DNA of 64,000 bases from Coriobacteriaceae bacterium (GTDB lineage Bacteria > Actinomycetota > Coriobacteriia > Coriobacteriales > Eggerthellaceae), in the NCBI GenBank assembly GCA_015062685.1, contig SUUE01000002.1, positions 1 to 64,000 of the forward strand. Direction: 5' to 3'. Within the stretch, counting starts at the first letter, position 1. The number at the start of each line of letters is the position of its first letter. The notes beneath the pieces were generated by a model. It was not told the origin of the DNA. It worked only from the letters and a program-made list of their open reading frames with translations, and did no database searches. Below, piece after piece: positions 45,816 to 53,027 of the stretch. A program made the translations under genes and the position numbers.

Positions 45816-45946
45816 TGGAACTCACCTGCTAGGGAAGAAGATGGCGTTTCCGCAGGTGGATCGCAATACTCCCCATATCGGGCAAAAGACTCCCCATAAG
45901 TGAGTTCCAACTGGAACTCACCCGACTGAGTTCCATTTGAGTTCCA
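45816..45946. repeat. Array of TGAGTTCCA boxes
   Basis: Five copies of the 9-mer in both orientations: 45816 (minus), 45901 (plus), 45912 (minus), 45927 (plus) and 45938 (plus). The pair at 45900-45921 makes the palindrome GTGAGTTCCA-AC-TGGAACTCAC. They interrupt the island-end repeat in this copy. Confidence 0.6.
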
Positions 45947-46065
45947 GCAGAACGGCCAAAACGTAAATACGCACCTATAACGGGACGGCACGGGTGAGAC
46001 GAGGCGACATGAAACATCACGAGAAAGCAATTCCCGCAAGCGCGGAAATCATAGAGTGGGAGTGA
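45864..46065. repeat. Island-end repeat, diverged copy with synonymous guaA end (site 2)
   Basis: Starts CAATACTCCCCA like the copies at 50599 and 52123, then after an insertion resumes with ACGGGACGGCACGGGTGAGACGAGGCGACATG and ends ATAGAGTGGGAGTGA (46051-46065). That encodes I-E-W-E-stop, the guaA C-terminus with different codons, suggesting a guaA end from another lineage. Confidence 0.55.
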
Positions 46066-46107
46066 CGAAAGGCTGCCGTAAGCGCACATTTTCCCAGTTA
46101 AACACGA

Positions 46108-46143
46108 TAGCCCCTCGCCAGTAAACATGTTGCCAAGAGGCTA
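46108..46143 (+). terminator. guaA-like terminator hairpin at site 2
   Basis: TAGCCCCTCG / CAAGAGGCTA with two mismatches, flanked by CACATTTTCCCAG upstream and CCTACATAAGCCTTTCTAAG downstream. Both flanks match the sequence around the real guaA terminator (CACATTTCCCTAG... and CGTATAAGCCTTTCTAAG). Confidence 0.55.
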
Positions 46144-46177
46144 CCCTTAAGCCTACATAAGCCTTTCTAAGCTGTCG

Positions 46178-46528
46178 CTACGACGAGCGCGCCTTGCGAA
46201 GTCGCTCCTTGTAGCTTTCTCCCCACGCCCACATCGCGTCGAGCACCGGCTGCAGCGTTTCGCCAAGCTCGGTCAACGAGTACTCCACGCGCGGGGGCAC
46301 CTCTGCGAATACCTCTCGGTGCACGATGCCCGACTCCTCCATGGCCCTCAGGTTGGATGTCAGCACCTTTTGCGAGATTCCACCTATGGATCGCTGAAGC
46401 GCCTTGAAGCGCATCGTGCCGTTCAGGTTCAGGTCGCGCAGTATGAGCACCTGCCACTTGTTGCCAATGAGCGTGAGCGTGGTTTCCACCGGACATGCCG
46501 GCAGGTCTTCGAGCCTCGTTTCCGCCAT
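46178..46528 (-). CDS. HxlR-family transcriptional regulator
   Basis: 116 residues from ATG at 46528 with AAGGAGA upstream. The single Cys near the N-terminus (ACPVETTLTLIGNKW) and the winged helix (MRFKALQRSIGGISQKVLTSNLRAMEESGIV) are typical of HxlR/YodB redox or electrophile sensors. Divergent from an NAD(P)-binding protein gene with a palindrome between them, so it probably controls that gene and itself. Confidence 0.9.
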   Translation of the reverse strand: MAETRLEDLPACPVETTLTLIGNKWQVLILRDLNLNGTMRFKALQRSIGGISQKVLTSNLRAMEESGIVHREVFAEVPPRVEYSLTELGETLQPVLDAMWAWGESYKERLRKARSS

Positions 46529-46592
46529 ATTCGAATCTCCTTCATAACTATTTCTGCTGGTTATAGCCATTAGTTACTAAATGGTGTCTATT

Positions 46593-46606
46593 GCACTAAA
46601 TAGTGC
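46593..46606. promoter_or_regulatory. Likely HxlR operator
   Basis: GCACTA-AA-TAGTGC, with further half-sites on both sides (ACTAAATGGTGTC and TACTATTTGACACC) forming an outer GGTGTC / GACACC pair. It lies midway in the divergent gap. Confidence 0.55.
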
Positions 46607-46694
46607 CTACTTACTATTTGACACCGTTAAGCATACAGTATGAGCTGTCAGCAAGCAAAGGCGGCAGAAAGCCGCAGGATGAAAGGAAACCATC

Positions 46695-47330
46695 ATGACC
46701 AAGAACAGCGCAGTCGTCGCAGCCAACGGCAAGGCCGGCAAGCTCATCGTGAAAGAGGCAATCGATCGCGGCATGGACGTCACCGCCTTCGTGCGCGGCG
46801 AGAACCAGACCGTCGCCGAGAAAGCCGTCGTGAAGGACATCATGGATCTCACGGCCGAGGACCTGGCGGGCTTCGACGCCGTGGTCGACGCCTTCGGCGC
46901 CTGGACGCCCGAGACGCTGCCCCAGCACTCCACCACGCTCGCGCACCTCTGCGACTGCGTTGCCGGCACCGACGTGCGCCTGCTCGTCGTGGGCGGCGCG
47001 GGCTCGCTCTACGTGAACCCCGAGCACACCGCCTGCGTGGCCGACGGCCCCGACTTCCCGGACGCCTTCAAACCGCTGGCGGCGGCCATGGCCAAGGCCC
47101 TGGAGGAGCTGCGCGCCCGCGACGACGTGGCGTGGACCTACATCTCTCCTGCGGGCGACTTCCAGGCCGAGGGCGAGCGCACCGGCGCCTACATCCTGGG
47201 CGGCGAGGAGCTCACGCTCAACGAGGCTGGCGAGTCCATCATCAGCTACGCCGACTACGCCATCGCCATGGTCGACGAGATCGAGTCAGGCGACCACATC
47301 CGCCAGCGCATCAGCGTGGTGCGCAAGTAG
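46695..47330 (+). CDS. NAD(P)-binding atypical SDR protein
   Basis: 211 residues. N-terminal AANGKAGKLIVKEAIDRG dinucleotide loop and LLVVGGAGSLYV strand place it with NmrA/YwnB-like NAD(P)-binding proteins that lack the Tyr-Lys catalytic pair. RBS GAAAGG. Such genes next to HxlR regulators usually answer to electrophiles or oxidants; the substrate is unknown. Confidence 0.85.
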   Translation: MTKNSAVVAANGKAGKLIVKEAIDRGMDVTAFVRGENQTVAEKAVVKDIMDLTAEDLAGFDAVVDAFGAWTPETLPQHSTTLAHLCDCVAGTDVRLLVVGGAGSLYVNPEHTACVADGPDFPDAFKPLAAAMAKALEELRARDDVAWTYISPAGDFQAEGERTGAYILGGEELTLNEAGESIISYADYAIAMVDEIESGDHIRQRISVVRK

Positions 47331-47411
47331 AATAGCGGCACAATTACGCGAGTCCGCTTCGGGGCGGTTACACGCTGCCCCCGAAGCGGCATGGAGAGAA
47401 AGGATACGGGC

Positions 47412-48110
47412 ATGACCTACTGCGTTGATAGCGACATCGCGGCGTTCGAGAAGGGCGAGGGACTTGACTTGAAGGCAATGCCCCAATCCGGCGAGGTCGA
47501 CGCCGCCTGGTGCCTGCGGTTCCTTCGGGCCATCCGCGACGTCGCATTCGCCACCGTGGATGCCGACGGGCTGCCCAGCGTGCGCATCATCGACGTGATG
47601 GCCGTGACCGACAAGCGCCTGTATTTCCTTGCGCCACGCGGCAAGGAATTCCACGCCGAAGTCATGCGCGAGCAGTTCGTGGCCCTCGTCGGCCAGACGT
47701 CCGACTTTCGCACATGCCGCCTGCGCGGCATAGTCGCGCACCCCGAGGGAGAAGCCGTACAGCACGCGCTTGTCGATGCCATCTTCGAGCTGAACCCCTC
47801 GATGAACCTGCTGTACTCCGGCGAGAATCGCTACATATGCGACGTGTTCTACGTCGAGGAAGGCGAAGGAGAGTACTTCGACCTGGGCCAGAGCCCCGTC
47901 TTCCGCAAACCGTTCCGCATCGGCGGCGAGCCGGACGCGCGCGGGACGTTCCTCATCATCGATGCTTGCATCGGCTGCGGCGTCTGTGCCGCCGCCTGCC
48001 CCGAACAGTGCATAACGGAGGGCGACCCATACGTTATCGACCAATCCCATTGCCTGCGCTGCGGAATCTGCCAGGAGGCGTGCCCAGCCCGGGCGATCGT
48101 CAAGCAATAG
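47412..48110 (+). CDS. Flavin-dependent PNPOx-like protein fused to a dicluster ferredoxin
   Basis: 232 residues from ATG at 47412 (AAGGA seven bases upstream). The N-terminal 140 residues form a pyridoxamine-phosphate-oxidase-type split barrel (FATVDADGLPSVRIIDVMAV). The C-terminal 60 residues hold two [4Fe-4S] motifs (CIGCGVCAAACP and CLRCGICQEACP). The fusion suggests electron transfer from ferredoxin to a flavin site. Ten bases before the sirtuin-like gene. Confidence 0.88.
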   Translation: MTYCVDSDIAAFEKGEGLDLKAMPQSGEVDAAWCLRFLRAIRDVAFATVDADGLPSVRIIDVMAVTDKRLYFLAPRGKEFHAEVMREQFVALVGQTSDFRTCRLRGIVAHPEGEAVQHALVDAIFELNPSMNLLYSGENRYICDVFYVEEGEGEYFDLGQSPVFRKPFRIGGEPDARGTFLIIDACIGCGVCAAACPEQCITEGDPYVIDQSHCLRCGICQEACPARAIVKQ

Positions 48111-48120
48111 GAGCCAAGAC

Positions 48121-48981
48121 ATGGAAAAGAAGGATTACGAGCAATCGATCGCCGAGCTCCGCAATGCGATCGACGCCGCCGACGCAATCGTGGTCGGCGC
48201 GGGAGCGGGGCTCTCGACCGCCGCCGGGCTCACGTACTCAGGCGAGCGGTTCGAGCGCTACTTCGGCGACTTCATCGCCAAGTACCGCTTCCGCGACATG
48301 TATTCGGCCGGCTTTTTCCCGTTTACGACTCTCGAGGAGCAGTGGGCCTACTGGAGCCGCCACATCTGGTACAACCGCTACGTCGAACCGCCGAAAGACA
48401 CGTACGCCAAGCTGCTGCAGCTCGTGCAGGGCAAAGACTTCTTCGTCATAACCACGAACGTCGACCACCAGTTCCAGTGTACGGGCTTCCCCAAGGAGCG
48501 GCTGTACTACACGCAGGGCGACTACGGCCTCTGGCAGTGCAGCGTGCCGTGCCACGACAAGACCTACGACAACTACAAGACCGTGAGGCGAATGGTCGAG
48601 GAGCAGCACGGCATGCGCGTGCCATCCGGGCTCGTGCCATATTGCCCTGTATGCGGCAAGCCCATGGCCATGAACCTGCGCGTCGACGATACGTTCGTCG
48701 AGGACGGGGGATGGCACGCAGCAGCTGGACGTTACCGCGATTTCCTCGAAGCGCACCAGATGGGCAAGGTGCTCTACCTGGAGTTCGGCGTGGGTGCGAA
48801 CACGCCCGTCATCATCAAGTACCCGTTCTGGCACTGCACATACGCCAACCAGGACGCCACGTACGCCTGCGTGAACTACGGCGAAGCGTACGCGCATCCC
48901 CACATCCGCGACCGTTCGATCCTGATCGACGCCGACATCGACCAAGTTTTAGGTGATCTGCTGGGAGGGCAAGATGGATAA
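48121..48981 (+). CDS. SIR2-family NAD-dependent protein, class M-like
   Basis: 286 residues. GAGAGLSTAAGLTYSGERF at the NAD loop, ITTNVDHQFQ where classical sirtuins have QNIDGLH, a zinc ribbon with CSVPC and CPVCGKP, and LYLEFGVGANTP. The TNVDHQFQ form and the length match class M sirtuins, some of which ADP-ribosylate lipoyl carriers in operons with a macrodomain protein. Those partners are not nearby; here it is paired with the PNPOx-ferredoxin gene. Confidence 0.85.
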   Translation: MEKKDYEQSIAELRNAIDAADAIVVGAGAGLSTAAGLTYSGERFERYFGDFIAKYRFRDMYSAGFFPFTTLEEQWAYWSRHIWYNRYVEPPKDTYAKLLQLVQGKDFFVITTNVDHQFQCTGFPKERLYYTQGDYGLWQCSVPCHDKTYDNYKTVRRMVEEQHGMRVPSGLVPYCPVCGKPMAMNLRVDDTFVEDGGWHAAAGRYRDFLEAHQMGKVLYLEFGVGANTPVIIKYPFWHCTYANQDATYACVNYGEAYAHPHIRDRSILIDADIDQVLGDLLGGQDG

Positions 48982-49015
48982 CGCCAGTATGCGAGTGCTG
49001 CTGGGTGCCGGGACA

Positions 49016-49456
49016 TCATTGCATCGACAACGCCATCCACACGTTCGCCGGCGTGCAGCCGGAGTCTTCCAGCCTCGCCTCGACGGCACAGGCGTATTCT
49101 TCTATCTCGACGATATGGGCGTCGATGTAGGCATCTGACATTGCCAGGCAGACGAACTCGATAGACCTGAGGTATTCTTCTTCGAAATCCCCTCGCCAGT
49201 CGGGCGGGATGTAGCAGCCCTCGATGACAAGATTCTGTCTGTTCTCGATGGCGGTCTTCACCATCTCGCACACGATTGGCCAAAGGTATTCCGTGATCGC
49301 TTCGTCATCCTCTGGCGTCAGGTCGGTGTTTCCGCTGCGGATGAGCCCCATCTTCAAGTGATCGATTGAGAAGTAGGGAAAGGCGTACTTCTCGAGAATG
49401 CGCTGTGCGAGGACCGTCTTTCCCACATGCGATGCGCCGGTGATGAGGACGATCAT
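49016..49456 (-). pseudogene. P-loop kinase-like protein, C-terminally truncated copy
   Basis: 146 residues from ATG at 49456, closely matching the 43647-44204 protein (GASHVGKT, SIDHLKMGLIRSGNTDLTP, EYLRSIEFVCLAMSDAYI) up to DSGCT, after which it ends PANVWMALSMQ. About 40 C-terminal residues are missing and the DNA beyond no longer aligns, so the end was replaced. It starts four bases after the Fic gene and could still be made. Confidence 0.7.
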
Positions 49457-49460
49457 GGCG

Positions 49461-50510
49461 CTACCTTTCAACGCGTCTATAGGTGGTTGCGCGAGCCGCG
49501 CCCACCTTCTCGATGATGCCTTCCGACTGCAGCTTCTGCAAGACGCGCTCAACAGTGCGTCTGCTGAGCGTTGGGTTGTCGTCGAGAATCCGGCGTTTGG
49601 TCGCCGTCCCGACGAGGTCTGCGAAGTAGGCCCGCAAGATGTCCTCGCCCTTGCCGCCCGAAGCCAGCAGCGCAACGCGCGCGTCGAGGTCGGCGTAGCA
49701 CGCGGCCATAACGCCCAGCATGTAGGTGACAAATGGCGCGTAGTCACTCTCCCCTTTGGCCCATCCAGCGGAGCTCGCGGCCAGCGCCTCGTAGTAGGTA
49801 GCCTTCGTGCGCTCGATTTCGGCCTCGATTGACACATACTTGCCCACGTCGTATCCGCTACGGTAGGTGAGCAGCAGCGTGAGCAGGCGGCTCATGCGCC
49901 CGTTGCCGTCGCTGAAGGGGTGAATGCACACGAGGTCGAACACGAAGACGAGCGAAACGAGCAGCGGGTCGTAGGTGCCGTCCTTTGACCAGCGGCTGTA
50001 TTCCTTGCAGATGCACTCGACTGCTCCCGGCGTTGCCACAGCGCTCGTGGGCACGAAGCGCGCCACCATGCGACCGTCCGCGGCGCGCTCCGCGATGATG
50101 TTGTCGGAGTCCTTCCAACGCCCTGCGAACGAGACGTCGCAGAAACGGTAGAGGTCGCGGTGGAGCTGCAGGATGACGCCCGGGGTCGCGGGGATGCTGT
50201 CGTGGCCTTCGTGAATCATGTCCAGTACGTAGCGGTACCCGGCAATCTCGCGCTCGTCGCGGTTCATGGGCTCGATTTTGCGCTGCATCAGCTCACGCAG
50301 GCGAATCTCAGAGGTCGAGATGTTCTCGATTCGGTTCGACGCGCCCGTGCTCTGGATCTTCGCAACCTCGCAAAGCTTCTCCAGCGCCGCGGGCTGCAGC
50401 GACTTGTAGAGCTCCTGCCTGCCGCGGTGCTCGCGCACGTTTCCGAGGGCAGACACAACATCCGGTGTAATGAGGCTACCGAGGACCTTTCCGTATTCAA
50501 ATTGGGCCAC
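49461..50510 (-). CDS. Fic/DOC-family protein with C-terminal winged helix
   Basis: 349 residues. The catalytic motif HPFSDGNGRMSRLL is complete (AMP transfer or related). An N-terminal SNRIEN segment fits the (S/T)xxxE(G/N) inhibitory helix that blocks the site, making it a self-inhibited Fic. The last 60 residues (RRILDDNPTLSRRTVERVLQKLQSEGIIEKV) are a winged helix. The track start is a GTG whose AAAGGTGG site is rather far; start uncertain. Coupled to the truncated kinase gene. Confidence 0.88.
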   Translation of the reverse strand: MAQFEYGKVLGSLITPDVVSALGNVREHRGRQELYKSLQPAALEKLCEVAKIQSTGASNRIENISTSEIRLRELMQRKIEPMNRDEREIAGYRYVLDMIHEGHDSIPATPGVILQLHRDLYRFCDVSFAGRWKDSDNIIAERAADGRMVARFVPTSAVATPGAVECICKEYSRWSKDGTYDPLLVSLVFVFDLVCIHPFSDGNGRMSRLLTLLLTYRSGYDVGKYVSIEAEIERTKATYYEALAASSAGWAKGESDYAPFVTYMLGVMAACYADLDARVALLASGGKGEDILRAYFADLVGTATKRRILDDNPTLSRRTVERVLQKLQSEGIIEKVGAARATTYRRVER

Positions 50511-50535
50511 CTGGGTATCTTCGCCACCTTTAATC

Positions 50536-50592
50536 TATCTTAGCCATATTAGTAATTTTGGCTAGTATATAATATGGTTGGCTAAGATACAA
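50536..50592 (-). promoter_or_regulatory. Promoter and operator of the Fic gene
   Basis: Minus strand TTGTAT, 17-base spacer, TATACT. TATCTTAGCC and GGCTAAGATA form an inverted repeat across the promoter, with a third TGGCTA box between them. The AT-rich stretch stands out from its surroundings. Confidence 0.65.
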
Positions 50593-50598
50593 GAACCC

Positions 50599-50712
50599 CA
50601 ATACTCCCCAATAACGAAAAGCCGCGTGCGTGCACGTGACAGCACGGGAGCGCACGAGACGACATGCTGCAAGCGTGCGGAAACTCGCTTTGTGACAGTT
50701 GAGTGGGAATAG
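50599..50712. repeat. 114-bp island-end repeat with guaA end (site 3)
   Basis: Same length and orientation as 52123-52236, with about 13 mismatches counted by eye. Begins CAATACTCCCCAATAACGAAA, contains CGTGCGTGCACGTGAC and ends GTTGAGTGGGAATAG, the exact guaA 3' end. No guaA-type terminator follows this copy. Confidence 0.85.
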
Positions 50713-50746
50713 TACCTCCTTATATATTGCGCTACCACACATTTTT

Positions 50747-50786
50747 ACGTCCTTATTTTTGCTATATCAAGCTATAATGAGGACGT
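50747..50786 (+). promoter_or_regulatory. Promoter of the DUF4143-type ATPase with flanking inverted repeat
   Basis: TATAAT at 50773-50778, 30 bases before the coding start. ACGTCCTTATT (50747-50757) and AATGAGGACGT (50776-50786) form an inverted repeat with one mismatch that encloses the promoter. Confidence 0.55.
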
Positions 50787-50808
50787 ATTCTTTATGGAGG
50801 GAGGTTGC

Positions 50809-52110
50809 ATGAGGAGAGCCCTCATGGATGAACTCGTTGCCTGGAAGGAGAATGCGCGGCGCAAACCGCTCATCCTGAACGGCGCCAGGCAGGTTGGAAA
50901 GACCTGGCTGCTCAAGGAGTTCGGCAGGCTGAATTTCGAGAACGTCGCCTACGTGAGCCTCGACAACGACCCGCTCGCTCGCAGTTACTTCGACTCCGGA
51001 TTCGACATCGCGAGGATCATCGCCTCGCTTTCGCTCGAGCTCGACATGGACATCCAGCCAGGGAAAACGCTCATCGTCCTAGACGAGGTGCAGGCCTGCC
51101 CGAAGGCCATCACGTCCCTCAAGTACTTCTGCGAGAACGCGCCCGAGTACACCGTGGCCGCAGCTGGGTCGCTTCTAGGGATATCGGCAACCGAAGGAAC
51201 CGGCTACCCCGTCGGCAAGGTCAACACGCTCGACCTCTACCCGCTGACATTCACCGAGTTCCTCGACGCGACGGGAAACGAGAGGTTCGGAAAGCTCATA
51301 AGCTCCGGGGACGCTGAGATGATGAGCGCTTTCTCGGACAAGCTCGCCGAGCTCCTCAAGCAATACTACGTCGTGGGAGGTATGCCCGAGGCGGTGAACG
51401 CCTACGTCGCCGAGCAGGACGTGCGCGCCGCACGGGCAGTCCAACAAGAGATCCTGAACGGATACGTGAGCGATTTCGCGAAGCACATACCGCCCCGCCT
51501 GCTCGCGCGCACCATGCTCGCCTGGCAGTCGATCCCGGGACACCTGTCGCAGGAGAACAAGAAGTTCATCTTCGGGCAGGTGCGCAAGGGCGCCCGCGCG
51601 GCCGACTTCGAGGAGAGCCTCGCGTGGCTCCAGCAGGCAGGCCTGATTTACAAGGTGCGCCGCGTGAGCAAGCCGCACGTGCCGCTGCCGAGCTATTGCA
51701 ACATGAGCGCGTTCAAGGTCTTCATGGTGGACGTGGGGCTCCTCGGCGCCATGAGTGGCCTGGAGCCGAGGGGCGTCATCGACGGCAACAAGGTCTTCAC
51801 GGAGTTCAAGGGCGCGCTCACCGAGCAGTACGTCTGCCAGCAGCTCATCTCGGAATGCGGTCTCTCGCCCTACTACTGGTCGGCGGAGAACTCGACAGGC
51901 GAGATCGACTTCCTGGTCCAGGATGGCAGCGGCGTGTTCGCCATCGAAGTGAAGGCCGAGGAAAATCTCCGGGCCAAGAGCCTTCGCGCGTTCAAAGAGG
52001 CAAATCCCGAAGTTGACGCGGTGCGGTTCAGCTTGTCAGGCTACCGCGAGCAGGACTGGATGCGCAACGTGCCCCTGTACGCCGTTTCGTGCAAGGGGCT
52101 ATGGGGCTAG
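50809..52110 (+). CDS. AAA_14/DUF4143-family ATPase
   Basis: 433 residues from ATG at 50809, which has GGAGGGAGG four bases upstream. Walker A NGARQVGKTWLLKEF, Walker B TLIVLDEVQACP and AAAGSLLGI sensor are standard. The C-terminal half has GALTEQYVCQQLI...STGEIDFLVQDGSGVFAIEVKAE, the DUF4143 nuclease-like fold with a D..E.K pattern. The gene alone fills the space between two 114-bp repeats, a single-gene cassette. Function of the family is not known. Confidence 0.9.
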   Translation: MRRALMDELVAWKENARRKPLILNGARQVGKTWLLKEFGRLNFENVAYVSLDNDPLARSYFDSGFDIARIIASLSLELDMDIQPGKTLIVLDEVQACPKAITSLKYFCENAPEYTVAAAGSLLGISATEGTGYPVGKVNTLDLYPLTFTEFLDATGNERFGKLISSGDAEMMSAFSDKLAELLKQYYVVGGMPEAVNAYVAEQDVRAARAVQQEILNGYVSDFAKHIPPRLLARTMLAWQSIPGHLSQENKKFIFGQVRKGARAADFEESLAWLQQAGLIYKVRRVSKPHVPLPSYCNMSAFKVFMVDVGLLGAMSGLEPRGVIDGNKVFTEFKGALTEQYVCQQLISECGLSPYYWSAENSTGEIDFLVQDGSGVFAIEVKAEENLRAKSLRAFKEANPEVDAVRFSLSGYREQDWMRNVPLYAVSCKGLWG

Positions 52111-52122
52111 CTGCAAAGTGAG

Positions 52123-52236
52123 CAATACTCCCCAATAACGAAACGCCACGTGCGTGCACGTGACGGCACGGGAAGGCACGAGACGGCAAGCTGTCAGCGT
52201 ACGGCAACTTGCCTTGTGACAGTTGAGTGGGAATAG
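52123..52236. repeat. 114-bp island-end repeat with guaA end (site 4)
   Basis: Second nearly equal copy. Begins 13 bases after the ATPase stop and ends GTTGAGTGGGAATAG. It is followed by ACATTTCGCAACC and a terminator, as at the real guaA end. Confidence 0.85.
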
Positions 52237-52269
52237 TCCAAGGATACATTTCGCAACCTAAGCATGCTA

Positions 52270-52304
52270 AGCCCCTCTGCTGAGTTGCGCTCGGCAGAGG
52301 GGCT
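52270..52304 (+). terminator. guaA-like terminator hairpin at site 4
   Basis: AGCCCCTCTGC / GCAGAGGGGCT with further pairing inside (TGAG / CTCG), followed by CTTTAA. It has the same AGCCCCTC...GAGGGGCT form as the hairpin after guaA. Confidence 0.8.
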
Positions 52305-52326
52305 CTTTAAGCCTCAGGAAGCCCCA

Positions 52327-53019
52327 TCAGATCATTTCGGGAAAGAAGGGATGCTGCACCGTTTCATCGGCAACCGATGTGATAGCCCGCATGAGTGCTT
52401 CGAAATCCACCGCGCCGCGAATGAGCGCCGCCCGTCCGCCGCATTCGACCAGGAAAGCGGGCAACGCCCATATGCCGAGGCTCTCCTTGTACCGCTGATC
52501 GTCCTCCAAAGCGGCCAAGGCGGCCCCGTCCTCGAATCGCTCCAGAAACGCGCCCTCGTCGATGCCGCAGATGCGCACGACGCGCATGATCTCGTTGAGC
52601 TTGGTGGTGGGCCGGCATTCGAGCACGGTCGCCTCGCGCAGCCTGTGGAGGAACGCCCGGGCTTTGCCGGGATCGGCCAACTTTGCAGCCTCGTAGGCTA
52701 GACACAGCGGCAGCGATGCGCGCCGTCCCGGCGCGAAAAGAGAGAAGCCCTCCATGTTCATCGGCACGCCCCCGATGGGGACCTCGCTCAGGTAGATCTG
52801 CGCCAGGCGGGCATTGTAGGCACATATGCCCGCCTCTTCGGGCATCGCGCGCTCAGCAGGCGTCATGAAGTAGGCTACATCGCGCACGAGCACCGCCATA
52901 CAGTCGCGAATCTCGACGGCGTCCCCGAGCTTCTCCTCGACGCGCCGGATTGCTGGTTCGCACTCCCACGAAAGACCCATCATCGGGTCACTGAACTGGG
53001 TGATGACAACCTTGTCCAT
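52327..53019 (-). CDS. DsbA-family thioredoxin-like protein
   Basis: 230 residues. TQFSDPMMGLSWECEPAIRRVEEKLG recalls the first strand and helix of DsbA/FrnE or SpxH proteins, but the CxxC active site is absent (MGLSWEC in its place), so simple disulfide chemistry is unlikely. The late LGIWALPAFLVEC holds the cis-Pro loop. No signal peptide. Last gene of the OYE operon. It may be a glutathione-independent isomerase or an adaptor; the role is not clear. Confidence 0.75.
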   Translation of the reverse strand: MDKVVITQFSDPMMGLSWECEPAIRRVEEKLGDAVEIRDCMAVLVRDVAYFMTPAERAMPEEAGICAYNARLAQIYLSEVPIGGVPMNMEGFSLFAPGRRASLPLCLAYEAAKLADPGKARAFLHRLREATVLECRPTTKLNEIMRVVRICGIDEGAFLERFEDGAALAALEDDQRYKESLGIWALPAFLVECGGRAALIRGAVDFEALMRAITSVADETVQHPFFPEMI

Positions 53020-53027
53020 GGCAACTC

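Noticed and set aside
45803-46128. Overlapping minus-strand ORFs in the 45.8-46.1 kb gap
   Set aside because: Short and made of the TGAGTTCCA repeats; no RBS or family.
37993-52310. Integrase or transposase gene in the guaA island array
   Set aside because: None of the ORFs shows a tyrosine or serine recombinase or DDE pattern; the mobile character rests on the repeats only.
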